DNA of 7,818 bases from Pseudomonadota bacterium (GCA_025351555.1 JANXVS010000548.1:1-7818), one strand, 5' to 3'. Positions 1-7,817 are shown, counted from the first letter of the stretch. Notes: a model not told the origin generated them from the sequence alone. Numbers and translations are program-made.

Positions 1-3000
1 CGCGTGGTGACCTTGCGCATGGTGATCGAATCGTCCACCACCATGATCAGCGGATGCGCGCGGCGTTCGAACACCGGCTGTGGCGGAGCTATCGTCGGTG
101 CCATGACTTCGCCAGCTTCCACGCGCTCGCGTAGAGCAGCAGCACGGCGAACCAGGGGCGCCAGATCCAGAATCATCACCACCGAGCCGTCGCCCATGAT
201 GGTGGCGCCGAAAATGCCGGGCACCGAACTGATCTGCGGGCCGACCGACTTGACCACGATTTCGCGCGAGCCGATGACGCCGTCGATGCGCACAGCAGCG
301 CGCTGATCGCCGGTACGGGTCATCAACAAGGGCAACTGCGCCTCGTCGATGATGCGCGATGCCGGCATGTTCAACAGATGCGACAATTCGTAGATCAGGT
401 ATTCGTCGCCGGCGTAGGTGTAGGCCGGATTGGGTTTGGCCAAGCGTCGTTCCAGATCGTCGCGCGCGATGCGCACCACGCCCTGCACCGACGACATCGG
501 CACCGCATAGGTGGCTTCGCCCAGTCGCACCAGAATGGCCTGGGTAACGGCCAGGGTAAACGGCAGGCGGACGATGAAAGTGCTGCTGGCACCGCGGGTC
601 GATTCGATCGCCAGCGAGCCGCCAAGCTGCTTGATCTCGTTGTGCACCACGTCCATGCCGACACCGCGACCGGCGAGCTGGGTGACATGTTCGGCGGTGG
701 AGAATCCGGTTTCCAGAATGAATCCGTACAGGTCGCGGTCGGACAGTTGCGCATCGGTCTTGAGCAGGCCACGTTCGATCGCCTTGCGCCGGATCGCGTC
801 GCGGTCCAGGCCCTTGCCGTCGTCGGAGACACGCAGCACGACTTCCGTCGCCTCACGGCTAACCTGGATCGTCACCGTGCCTTCGTTTGATTTGCCTGCG
901 GCGACGCGCTCGTCCGGCGTCTCGATGCCGTGCGCGAGTGCGTTGCGCAGCATGTGCTCGAACGGCGCTTTCATGCGCTCGAGCAGGTTGCGATCCATTT
1001 CACCCTGCGCACCTTCCACTTTCAGCTGCGCGCGTTTGCCGACTTCCTGCGCCGCCTGGCGCACGGTGCGGCGCAAGCTCGGCACCAGCGAATCGAACGG
1101 CACCATGCGTGTACGCATGAGGCCTTCCTGCAGATCCGACGAAACGCGCGATTGCTGCAGCAGCAGGGTTTCGGACTGGCGGGTCAGATCGTCGAGCAGA
1201 CCCTGAATCGAGACCAGATCCGACACCGACTCGGCCAGCGCGCGCGACAACTGCTGTAGCTGGCTGAAGCGGTCGAGCTCGAGCGGATCGAACGAGGATT
1301 CGCTGGAATCGGCTTCGCGCTGGAAGCGTGACAGGATCTGCGCTTCGGTTTCCATTTCGAGTTTGCGCAACTGATCGCGCAAACGGCTGACGGTCGTTTC
1401 AAATTCCACCAGGTTGAAACGGAACGTCGATATCTGCTGTTCCAGACGTGAGCGGTAAATCGACACTTCGCCGGCGTAGTTGACCAGCGAGTCGAGCAGA
1501 TCCGAACGCACACGGATCATTTCCTGCGGCGCATGGGACTGCACTTCTTCTTCGAACGCCGGCAGCGGACGCGGTGGTGGACGCGATCCCGGCTTGACCG
1601 CCGACACCGGCGGCGCGGCCGCGACTTCTTCGTGAGCGACTTCTTCGTGTTCTGCAGGTTCGGCCGTCGTTGCGGCTACTGGCTCCGACGGCACTGGCGT
1701 TGTCGCTTCGGCCACCGGCATTTCGCCGGAGACCAGGCCTTCAAAGCGCGCGATTGCGTGTTCCGGCATCGCGATCGCCTGACGATGCGCCACGCGCTGC
1801 ACCAATCCATGCAGGCGATCAAAGCCGCGTTCCAGCGACTCGACCGTGACCCGATCCATCAGCCGGTGATTTTCGCTGATCGATTCGAGCAGCGATTCCA
1901 TCGCGTGACTCAGATCACCAATCGGCGCCAGGCCGGCCATGCGCGCACCGCCCTTGAGCGTGTGCAGATCGCGTTGCAGGCCGGTAACCAGGTCGCGATC
2001 CTGCGGCGCCTCGCGCAAGCGCGCCATCATCGAATCGGAATGATCCAGGATATCCGCTGCTTCCTGCACGAAAATCTCGAGCAGGTCCTCGTCGATGTCC
2101 GGCAAATCCAGCTTGCCGTCGGGTTGCGCGTCATCCGGCAGCGGCGGCGCATGCGGCGTCTGGGCGATGGGTGTGGACACCGATGCCGGCGCTTCATGCA
2201 GCATGATTGGTGCTGGCGCAATTGCTTCGACGCGGTCGTGTTCAACATGATCGGGTTCGATATGATCTTGTTGGACATGATCGTGTTCGACGTGATCGGG
2301 CACGGGCCCTTGCACAACCGTGGCGGTCTCTATCGAGACGGTCTCGGTCACGTCGGGCGCAGGCTCGGCGTGAAGTGCAACTGCCGGTTCCAATTCGGCT
2401 TGCGCCAAATCCTCAAACGAAAGCAGCTCAACCTCGTCTACCGCGATTTCTGGTTGCACGCTTGCCACCAGCGGCGCTTCGTCGTGGATTGGTTCGGCGA
2501 CGTGGGCGGCTTCATCCACTTCAAGCTGCTGCAGCCAGGCCGCAGTCAGATCTTCCTCGCTGCTCGATGTAACGACCGCACTCGCGGACTCATCAACGCC
2601 ACGCGCATCGGCACCAGCCGGTTCGACATCGGCAAGGGTATACGCCGTGTCGGCGGACTGGGCAGGTTCGCCAAGCTCGATCGCTGCCAACTCGGCCAAC
2701 AACGCGGCATCGTCATCCGGTTCTGCATGCGTTGGCTGCGGCAAATCGGCGTCGGTTGACGTCCAAATCGTTTCGTCGATGCTCTCGCCTGCCGGCGGCA
2801 CTGCCGCATGCGCTTCATCATCGGCAAGAGCGAACAGCGTGTGCATCATTTCCGGTTCTGGCAGGGTATCGCGCAGCTCGGCGACGCGCGCAGCCAGCGG
2901 ATCGGAGTCCGGCATCTGTGGATGCGTACCTTCCAGTGCGTCGATGATCTGCCGTACCAAGGCCGAGGATTCAGTCAGGGCAGCCAGTCCCGCTGCATCC

Positions 3001-6000
3001 GGTGCCCGGCGATCCGCACGCAAACGCTTGATGTAGCCTTCCAGCGGCGCCAGCACATGAGTGATGACGGGAATATCCACCATCGCGATGGCGCCATTGA
3101 GCGTATGCACGGCGCGCAATAGCGGCTCAGTGGCCGGCAGCGATGGCGTGGAATGCACGTCGGCGACATAGCCGTCGATAACGGCCAGATGCGTGCTGAC
3201 CTCGCTCTTGAGAATCTCGAACAATACCGGGTCGATGTTCGGCAGCGGTTGCGCCGCAAGTGCCATCTGCTCGGCCAGATCGCCGCCGGCATGTGCGGCA
3301 AGCTGTTCGGGCGATGCGTTGAATGCGCTTTCGATATCGATGGCCGCGTTCAGTTCAAGCGGCTCGTCCACAGGCATGGCCAACGCCGATGCCGCAAGCG
3401 GTGCGGCTTCGTCCATCACCGGCACGAGTCTGCGCACCGTGCGCTTGACCTTCTTCATTCGCTGGGCCGCGCCGGTGCGCACCCAGGCTTCTTCGCCAGC
3501 GCAGAGCTTGTCGGCGACATCCATGATGGCGCCAATATCGGATTTCGGAGCGCCTTCGCCACGCAACGCCGCCAGCAGTTCCGGCAGCACGCCGACAGCG
3601 TTGTCCGCCAGCGCCTGCACGGCGGGTCCGGGCATGATTGTCTTGTCGAGCACGCGATTGAACAGGTTCTCGACTTTCCAGCTGAACTCGCCGAGCGCGA
3701 GCGCGCCGACCAAGCGTCCGGAACCTTTCAGCGTATGGAACGAGCGCCGGATGGGTTTGAGTTTTTCAAAGTCGCTGACGTCGGCTTTCCAAGCAGGCAG
3801 ACAACGACTGAGGTTGTCGATCTCGTCCTGCACTTCCTCGACGAACACTTCACGGATTTCTTCATCGATGTCGTCCGAGGGCGTGGCGCTGAAGCTGGCG
3901 TCGGCCATCGGCGACTTGGCATCGACGTCGGGCACTTCCTCTTCGATTTCTTCTTCGATCTCGACGTAGCGCACATTCGGTGCCGGCGTCGCGGTGGCCT
4001 CGGTTTCGACCAGGCGCAAGCCACCCACGTCATGCTCGCGCGGCTCGTGCGGCGTGGTTTCACCGACTACCAGATCATCGAGTCCTCGGCCCGGCGCGAT
4101 GTCGATCCCCGGATGCTCATCAAGCTGACTTACATCAGGATGATGCAGACCCAGGTCGCGCGTGTGTTCGTCATCACTCGACGCAGTAACCGCCGCCGCC
4201 GGCGTTGTGTCTTGCGTGCCCAGGCGCGCGATGAAATCGTCGATGCTCTCGTCGGGCAATTCGATGCTGGGAAATTCCGCATTGCTTGCCGGCGTACTCT
4301 CGGTCGGGGCGCTTTCCTCATGATGCAATTTCAGGCCGGCTTCGCCGCTGGCGGGCAGATGCTCGCCCCAACTGGGGAATTCGCTGGCGTGCGTGGCTGC
4401 CGTGGCCGCGTCGCCATCGACCGCAAATGCCGTTGGCGCTGCGAGCTGGTCGAGTTCGGCCGCGACTGGCGATTGCATCGATGACGTCTGCCAGGTCGCG
4501 CCCGCAGGATGCTCCGGCACCGGTGCCAGCGGTGGTGGCGCACTGCCACCGTCGTCCTCGGGTACCGGCCAGTAGCCCAGCGCCGTCAGACTCTGGCGGG
4601 TGACGGCCAAGATCTTGTCGCGCCCGCCGCGTTGCTCGCGCGTGGCTTCCATGTAGTACTCGATCGAGGCCAGCGCATCGGCGAGTTTATCCATCTGTTC
4701 CACCGTCGGCACGCGGCGATGGCGCAGCAACTCAACTTCCACAAAGCGCACGATGCCGTCCATCAATTGCGCGGGTTCGGACAGATTGAGCATGCGCAGC
4801 GCGCCGGAAATTTCCTCCAGCAGGCGCGGAATGGGTTCTACCCGGGTGTGATCCCAGGGCGATTCGACGAAGGCGACGATGTCCTGCTTGGCCTGGGCGA
4901 TATTGACCGAGGCTTCCTTCATTAGCGCGTCGAGAATCTTGCGCACTTCGGCCTTGGGCAGTTCCAGTTCGCCCGGCGCAGCGCGCTCTTCGATTGGCGC
5001 TTCGGCACCGAGGCGATCGATGTGATCATCCAGCGAGGCTTCCACATACAGCAGCGCACCCGCCACGTCGAGCAGACTGCTCTCGTCGGACGAGCGTGTC
5101 TTGTTGGCGATTTCCTCGACGATCTTGCGCTGTTCCAGCACCACCCGGCGCGGCACGCCCAGACCGAGCATGCCCAGGGTGTCGCCGACGCGGTCGAGCA
5201 TATCGGCCTGCGGCAAGAGCTCGGCCGGATCGGCGTTCTGTGCACGCAGGAAAATATCCAGCGCTTCTTTCACCCGCATCAAGTCGTCTTTGATCGCAGC
5301 GGAAACGGTATCCAGCAAGGTTTTGTTGTGGCCGGAGATCGAACCCTTGGCGTGCTCGAGTTCTTTCGCGCTGGGGAGCAGGGTATCGAGCTTGTAAGTG
5401 CCGCGAATCTCCACCGCGCGCGTGCCGGTCGCGCTCGAATGGGCAAGGTAATACAACAGATTCTTGGTCAGATCGACCGGAGGTGCCGTGCGGAACCCGG
5501 CTTCGCCGGCATCGACCAGGCGCTTGATTTCGCGATCGACCTTGCCGAACAGCAATTTCACTGCGGCGTTGGCTTCAAGCGCGCCGGAAGCCACGCTTTC
5601 CAGTACACCGGTGGCGATCCACCACAACCGGCGCGCGTCTTCCTGGGTGCAGGCCGCACGCAGGCGATCAAGCACACTGATCAGGCGTTCGAGCTGTGCG
5701 CTGGCCGAATCGTCGCGAATCCAGCGTAGCAACGAAAGCTGGAATGCGCTGCGCAGACGCGCGGCCTCGGCCTTGAGTTCCAATTCCGGCAGCCCGCTCG
5801 CGGCACCTGCGGCGGCCTCGGGCAGCGGTGCGGACAGATCCGGGGAAAACAGCACCGATTCGGTCAGCAGTTTTTCGCCGCGCGTGGCGCGCAGATCGTT
5901 GAGCAAGGGCAACAGGACGATGGGGATGTCCTTGTGTCCGCTTTGCAGACGTTCCAGGTAATCCGGTAATTGCACGATGCCGCGCATCAGCACGGAATAG

Positions 6001-6269
6001 GTGTCGTCCTGCGGCTTGACATGACCATCGAGCAGGGCCAAGGCGACCCGCTCCATTTCCTCCACCACCATGGCGGCGCCGTACAACTCGACCATGCGCA
6101 AGGTGCCCTGCACCTGATGCAGATAAGTGGCGCAGAAACGCATCAGGCTGGTATCGGCCGGATCCTCGACGTAAGCCTCAAGCGCCTGGCGCGCCTGCTT
6201 GAGGGTTTCGTCCAGTTCCTGCTTCACCCAATTCAGAGTGGTGAAGTCGATGCCGTCTTGAAGTTTCAT
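1..6269 (-). CDS. chpA: ChpA/PilL-type hybrid chemosensory histidine kinase for type IV pili (3' end outside window)
   Basis: Central kinase of the Pil-Chp pathway: a cytoplasmic CheA-like protein that autophosphorylates on Hpt histidines and feeds the PilG/PilH response regulators controlling pilus motors (family knowledge). Seen: 2089 open codons, beginning MKLQDGIDF. Residues 1-560 are helical FimL/ChpA-like bundles, with an Hpt-like HQVQG at His51. Classical HTLKG Hpt motifs occur at His845 and His1436, and an HTLNG variant at His1055. A CheA-type dimerisation/coiled-coil region starts near 1584 and includes LMRTRMVPF from about 1717. The ATPase follows: N box HMLRNALAHG (Asn1776, His1780), DDGKGLD from 1816, GRGVGMD from 1867, and G3-like GASSTF from 1893. 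A CheW-like domain covers about 1903-2040. A receiver starts near 2072 with VVDDS (Asp2079, Asp2080); its phospho-acceptor Asp lies beyond base 1. No P2 domain is evident. The start is chosen from a purine-rich site just upstream and a 10-base gap after pilK. Long acidic, Ala/Pro-rich linkers separate the Hpt domains. Family assignment is firm; the symbol chpA versus pilL is naming custom. Confidence 0.95.
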   Translation of the reverse strand, partial: MKLQDGIDFTTLNWVKQELDETLKQARQALEAYVEDPADTSLMRFCATYLHQVQGTLRMVELYGAAMVVEEMERVALALLDGHVKPQDDTYSVLMRGIVQLPDYLERLQSGHKDIPIVLLPLLNDLRATRGEKLLTESVLFSPDLSAPLPEAAAGAASGLPELELKAEAARLRSAFQLSLLRWIRDDSASAQLERLISVLDRLRAACTQEDARRLWWIATGVLESVASGALEANAAVKLLFGKVDREIKRLVDAGEAGFRTAPPVDLTKNLLYYLAHSSATGTRAVEIRGTYKLDTLLPSAKELEHAKGSISGHNKTLLDTVSAAIKDDLMRVKEALDIFLRAQNADPAELLPQADMLDRVGDTLGMLGLGVPRRVVLEQRKIVEEIANKTRSSDESSLLDVAGALLYVEASLDDHIDRLGAEAPIEERAAPGELELPKAEVRKILDALMKEASVNIAQAKQDIVAFVESPWDHTRVEPIPRLLEEISGALRMLNLSEPAQLMDGIVRFVEVELLRHRRVPTVEQMDKLADALASIEYYMEATREQRGGRDKILAVTRQSLTALGYWPVPEDDGGSAPPPLAPVPEHPAGATWQTSSMQSPVAAELDQLAAPTAFAVDGDAATAATHASEFPSWGEHLPASGEAGLKLHHEESAPTESTPASNAEFPSIELPDESIDDFIARLGTQDTTPAAAVTASSDDEHTRDLGLHHPDVSQLDEHPGIDIAPGRGLDDLVVGETTPHEPREHDVGGLRLVETEATATPAPNVRYVEIEEEIEEEVPDVDAKSPMADASFSATPSDDIDEEIREVFVEEVQDEIDNLSRCLPAWKADVSDFEKLKPIRRSFHTLKGSGRLVGALALGEFSWKVENLFNRVLDKTIMPGPAVQALADNAVGVLPELLAALRGEGAPKSDIGAIMDVADKLCAGEEAWVRTGAAQRMKKVKRTVRRLVPVMDEAAPLAASALAMPVDEPLELNAAIDIESAFNASPEQLAAHAGGDLAEQMALAAQPLPNIDPVLFEILKSEVSTHLAVIDGYVADVHSTPSLPATEPLLRAVHTLNGAIAMVDIPVITHVLAPLEGYIKRLRADRRAPDAAGLAALTESSALVRQIIDALEGTHPQMPDSDPLAARVAELRDTLPEPEMMHTLFALADDEAHAAVPPAGESIDETIWTSTDADLPQPTHAEPDDDAALLAELAAIELGEPAQSADTAYTLADVEPAGADARGVDESASAVVTSSSEEDLTAAWLQQLEVDEAAHVAEPIHDEAPLVASVQPEIAVDEVELLSFEDLAQAELEPAVALHAEPAPDVTETVSIETATVVQGPVPDHVEHDHVQQDHIEPDHVEHDRVEAIAPAPIMLHEAPASVSTPIAQTPHAPPLPDDAQPDGKLDLPDIDEDLLEIFVQEAADILDHSDSMMARLREAPQDRDLVTGLQRDLHTLKGGARMAGLAPIGDLSHAMESLLESISENHRLMDRVTVESLERGFDRLHGLVQRVAHRQAIAMPEHAIARFEGLVSGEMPVAEATTPVPSEPVAATTAEPAEHEEVAHEEVAAAPPVSAVKPGSRPPPRPLPAFEEEVQSHAPQEMIRVRSDLLDSLVNYAGEVSIYRSRLEQQISTFRFNLVEFETTVSRLRDQLRKLEMETEAQILSRFQREADSSESSFDPLELDRFSQLQQLSRALAESVSDLVSIQGLLDDLTRQSETLLLQQSRVSSDLQEGLMRTRMVPFDSLVPSLRRTVRQAAQEVGKRAQLKVEGAQGEMDRNLLERMKAPFEHMLRNALAHGIETPDERVAAGKSNEGTVTIQVSREATEVVLRVSDDGKGLDRDAIRRKAIERGLLKTDAQLSDRDLYGFILETGFSTAEHVTQLAGRGVGMDVVHNEIKQLGGSLAIESTRGASSTFIVRLPFTLAVTQAILVRLGEATYAVPMSSVQGVVRIARDDLERRLAKPNPAYTYAGDEYLIYELSHLLNMPASRIIDEAQLPLLMTRTGDQRAAVRIDGVIGSREIVVKSVGPQISSVPGIFGATIMGDGSVVMILDLAPLVRRAAALRERVEAGEVMAPTIAPPQPVFERRAHPLIMVVDDSITMRKVTT
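1621..1650 (-). repeat. Two-copy 15-bp tandem repeat in chpA encoding HEEVA-HEEVA
   Basis: The unit gcgacttcttcgtg plus one base (a, then t) occurs twice back to back, so 14 of 15 bases match. In the kinase frame it gives HEEVA twice, starting at His1541. It sits in the Pro/Ala/Glu-rich linker between the last Hpt domain (His1436) and the dimerisation domain that begins near residue 1584. It looks like a small in-frame slippage duplication that only changes linker length. Confidence 0.85.
2223..2297 (-). repeat. Five-copy degenerate 15-bp tandem repeat in chpA encoding a DH(V/I)(E/Q)x pentapeptide
   Basis: On the coding strand five consecutive 15-base units encode DHVEH, DHVQQ, DHIEP, DHVEH and DRVEA (residues 1325-1349). 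The Asp-His core is kept in four units; the last has Arg for His. The DNA units are diverged (GAT/GAC, CAC/CAT, GTC/ATC/GTT), so this is not a very recent expansion. It lies in the long acidic linker between the HTLNG domain (His1055) and the last HTLKG domain (His1436). No known motif is recognised. The evenly spaced His and Asp could bind metal, but it may be only a flexible spacer. Confidence 0.85.
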
Positions 6270-6279
6270 ACCTTATCTC
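6270..6279 (-). promoter_or_regulatory. Ribosome binding site of chpA in the pilK-chpA gap
   Basis: The coding strand between the pilK stop (TGA) and the chpA ATG reads GAGATAAGGT. It is purine-rich, with GAG seven bases before the ATG and a second weaker AAGG close to it. The 10-base gap leaves no room for a promoter or terminator, so chpA must be co-transcribed with pilK and is probably translationally coupled to it. Confidence 0.7.
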
Positions 6280-7143
6280 TCAACTATTGCGCAGGAACGC
6301 CAGCACGTTGCGGTTGTCCACACGATGCAGACTGGCATGCGCGAACTTGGTTACTTCGCCCGAACCCAGCACTAGCAGGCCGCCGGGTTTGAGCAGGTTG
6401 GCGAACGTCGCCAGCAATTCGCGACGCCGATCGCGCGCGAAGTAAATCAACACGTTTTGACAAAAAATCAGATCCAGCCGCTTCAACGGCGCACGCGCCG
6501 CATCCAGCAGATTGAACTGGGCAAATCCCACCCGCTTGCGCAGCGCTTCGCTGATCCTGAAGCTGTCGCCGTCCACGGGTTCGCAATAACGTTCGCGATA
6601 TTGCGGAGGAATTTCCTCGATCTTCTGCCGTGGGTAAAGCCCGGCGCGACCAACGGCCAAGGCCGGGAGACTGACGTCGGTTGCCGTCACCCCGAAGTAC
6701 GCTTTCGCACCTGTCGTCGCGGCAATATGCCGGTCGAGCACCATCGCCAACGTGTACGCTTCCTCGCCGCTGGAACAGCCCACGCTCCAGGCATGCAGCC
6801 CGGTCTGCGAGGTAACGCGCGGCAACCAGTCTTTGGCGATCAGATCGAACGACGGCGGGTGACGGAAAAAATGCGTCTCGTGCACGGTCAACCGGTCGAC
6901 CAAGGTAGTCCACTCGATTGCGCCCTCGGGAATCTTCTGCAGCTCGCTGAAGTATTCCGCGAAGCTCGATCGCCCGGTCTCGCGCATACGTCCGCGCACA
7001 CTGGTGACCAGAAACGTCTTGCGCGACAGCGGCACGACAACGCCCGTGCGCCTCTCGAGCAGTGTTGCCCAGCGCTCGAACTCGCTGTCGTCCATGCCCG
7101 GCAGGGGCGTCAGCGTTAACCAGTTCCCGGCGGCGATCACCAT
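6280..7143 (-). CDS. pilK: PilK-type CheR methyltransferase (287 aa, complete)
   Basis: S-adenosylmethionine-dependent methyltransferase that methylates glutamates of the PilJ receptor (family role), giving the pilus chemosensory pathway its adaptation arm. Seen in the 287-residue product: an N-terminal helical CheR domain with ETHFFR (residues 89-94); the SAM-binding motif GCSSGEEAY (122-130); ATDVS (154-158), which contacts SAM in CheR; a Pro/Arg-rich LYPRQK-to-FNLLD segment (about 169-213) resembling the CheR beta-subdomain region; FCQNVLIYF (227-235); and LKPGG (251-255). Length is normal for the family. The ATG at 7143 is chosen because GGAGGT lies 11 bases upstream and the CheR-like region starts soon after (DDSEFERW at 18). 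An in-frame TTG at 7236 would add 31 Cys/Arg-rich residues with no family likeness and no good ribosome site. The Met at residue 17 lacks a ribosome site. The motif FCRN common in CheR reads FCQN here. It lies between pilJ and chpA, as expected for pilK. Confidence 0.93.
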   Translation of the reverse strand: MVIAAGNWLTLTPLPGMDDSEFERWATLLERRTGVVVPLSRKTFLVTSVRGRMRETGRSSFAEYFSELQKIPEGAIEWTTLVDRLTVHETHFFRHPPSFDLIAKDWLPRVTSQTGLHAWSVGCSSGEEAYTLAMVLDRHIAATTGAKAYFGVTATDVSLPALAVGRAGLYPRQKIEEIPPQYRERYCEPVDGDSFRISEALRKRVGFAQFNLLDAARAPLKRLDLIFCQNVLIYFARDRRRELLATFANLLKPGGLLVLGSGEVTKFAHASLHRVDNRNVLAFLRNS

Positions 7144-7154
7144 GCTCGATATCC

Positions 7155-7160
7155 ACCTCC
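7155..7160 (-). promoter_or_regulatory. Ribosome binding site of pilK
   Basis: GGAGGT on the coding strand is a near-perfect Shine-Dalgarno match. It ends 11 bases before the ATG at 7143, slightly longer than the usual spacing. It is the main reason for choosing this start over the upstream TTG or the internal Met17. Confidence 0.75.
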
Positions 7161-7186
7161 GACAGCAAAGGATGTTGCAAAAGTCC

Positions 7187-7202
7187 CTTGTACACTTGTG
7201 CA
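7187..7202. repeat. Short 8-bp tandem repeat in the pilJ-pilK spacer
   Basis: On the plus strand cttgtaca is followed directly by cttgtgca (7 of 8 bases match), 44-59 bases upstream of the pilK start. It could be a protein binding site, or chance in a 176-base spacer. No known operator is recognised. Confidence 0.3.
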
Positions 7203-7275
7203 GACTCGCCCATCCGTTGCGTACCCCATCTGGCAACCATCGAGCAAACCCTTGTCACGCTTGACCCACGCACAT

Positions 7276-7293
7276 CTGATCTGCGCACATCAG
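7276..7293. promoter_or_regulatory. Imperfect 18-bp palindrome in the pilJ-pilK spacer
   Basis: The plus strand reads ctgatctgcgcacatcag. Eight of nine symmetric base pairs match, with the one mismatch at the sixth position. It starts 27 bases beyond the pilJ stop codon in the direction of transcription. There is no run of T after it on the coding strand, so it is not a typical intrinsic terminator. It could be an operator, or a small mRNA hairpin that affects processing between pilJ and pilK. Function unknown. Confidence 0.35.
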
Positions 7294-7319
7294 CGCGTCC
7301 GTTCTCGCGCGTGCTTGGC

Positions 7320-7817
7320 TCACGTCGGCAGTTTGAAGTCCGCGACCGAGCGGCGCAAATCCGCAGCCAGTTGAGCCAGGTTGCCGATCGACTCGGCAGT
7401 CTGGCTCGCGCCGACCGAAGTCTGGGTGGTGATTTCCTGAATCACGTTCATGGTTGCCGAAATATTCGTCGCCGCGGCCGACTGCTGGCGCGCTGCTTCG
7501 GAAATGTTCTGAATCAGATCCGCCAGATCGTTCGACACCTTTTCGATCTCGCCCAGTGCCAGGCCCGCGTCCTCGGCCAGACGCGCACCCGCGACCACTT
7601 CCGTCGTGGTCTGCTCCATCGAGGTAACCGCTTCGTTGGTATCGGCCTGAATCGTCTGCACCAGGGTTTCGATACGCCGTGTCGCACCCGAGGCGCGTTC
7701 GGCCAGTCGTTGCACTTCGTCGGCGACCACCGCGAATCCGCGGCCGGCTTCACCGGCGGATGCAGCTTGAATGGCGGCGTTCAGTGCCAGAATGTTCGTC
7801 TGCTCGGCGATATCGTT
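7320..7817 (-). CDS. pilJ: PilJ-type methyl-accepting chemotaxis protein, C-terminal signalling domain (5' end outside window)
   Basis: Receptor of the Pil-Chp system; the full protein is normally membrane-bound with a periplasmic sensor, but only the last 165 residues are here. Seen: the highly conserved hairpin tip of MCP proteins, [17 protein letters not shown], followed by [21 protein letters not shown], the part that contacts CheW and the kinase. Then comes a long heptad-like antiparallel helix rich in Ala, Glu, Gln and Thr. A Gln-Gln pair at 7482-7487 ([10 protein letters not shown]) resembles a methylation site but is not a perfect match to the consensus. The protein ends VADFKLPT, without the NWETF-type tail that tethers CheR to some receptors. 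AIQ rather than AIE at the tip and the pilK-chpA neighbours favour PilJ over a generic receptor. The first full codon in the window is at 7817-7815. Confidence 0.9.
   Translation of the reverse strand, partial: NDIAEQTNILALNAAIQAASAGEAGRGFAVVADEVQRLAERASGATRRIETLVQTIQADTNEAVTSMEQTTTEVVAGARLAEDAGLALGEIEKVSNDLADLIQNISEAARQQSAAATNISATMNVIQEITTQTSVGASQTAESIGNLAQLAADLRRSVADFKLPT

Noticed and set aside
1533..2759. 408-codon open frame on the plus strand
   Set aside because: It is antisense to chpA in exact codon register, so its stops would need sense codons TTA, CTA or TCA, which are rare in this GC-rich gene. The translation is Arg/His/Phe-rich with no family features, while the opposite strand encodes clear Hpt sequence.
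3153..4484. 443-codon open frame on the plus strand
   Set aside because: Same antisense register to chpA. It ends where a TCA serine codon occurs in the kinase frame. Coding evidence, including the HTLKG and HTLNG motifs, is all on the minus strand.
5022..5729. 235-codon open frame on the plus strand
   Set aside because: Antisense codon-register shadow of the ChpA N-terminal region; no recognisable protein.
6457..7119. 220-codon open frame on the plus strand opposite pilK
   Set aside because: Also in codon register with the opposite gene. The minus strand encodes complete CheR motifs, so this is a shadow.
7144..7236. N-terminal extension of PilK from a TTG at 7236
   Set aside because: TTG start, no good ribosome site, and 31 Cys/Arg-rich residues unlike CheR. 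GGAGGT before the ATG at 7143 is a better choice.
6284..7288. 334-codon minus-strand frame overlapping pilK and running into the spacer
   Set aside because: Out of frame with pilK; an Arg-rich translation without domain features. The CheR frame explains the DNA. Its first 45 or so codons lie in the spacer and show no recognisable peptide.
7276..7293. Intrinsic terminator after pilJ
   Set aside because: The palindrome has almost no loop and no T-run follows on the coding strand, and pilK-chpA are expected to be in the same operon.
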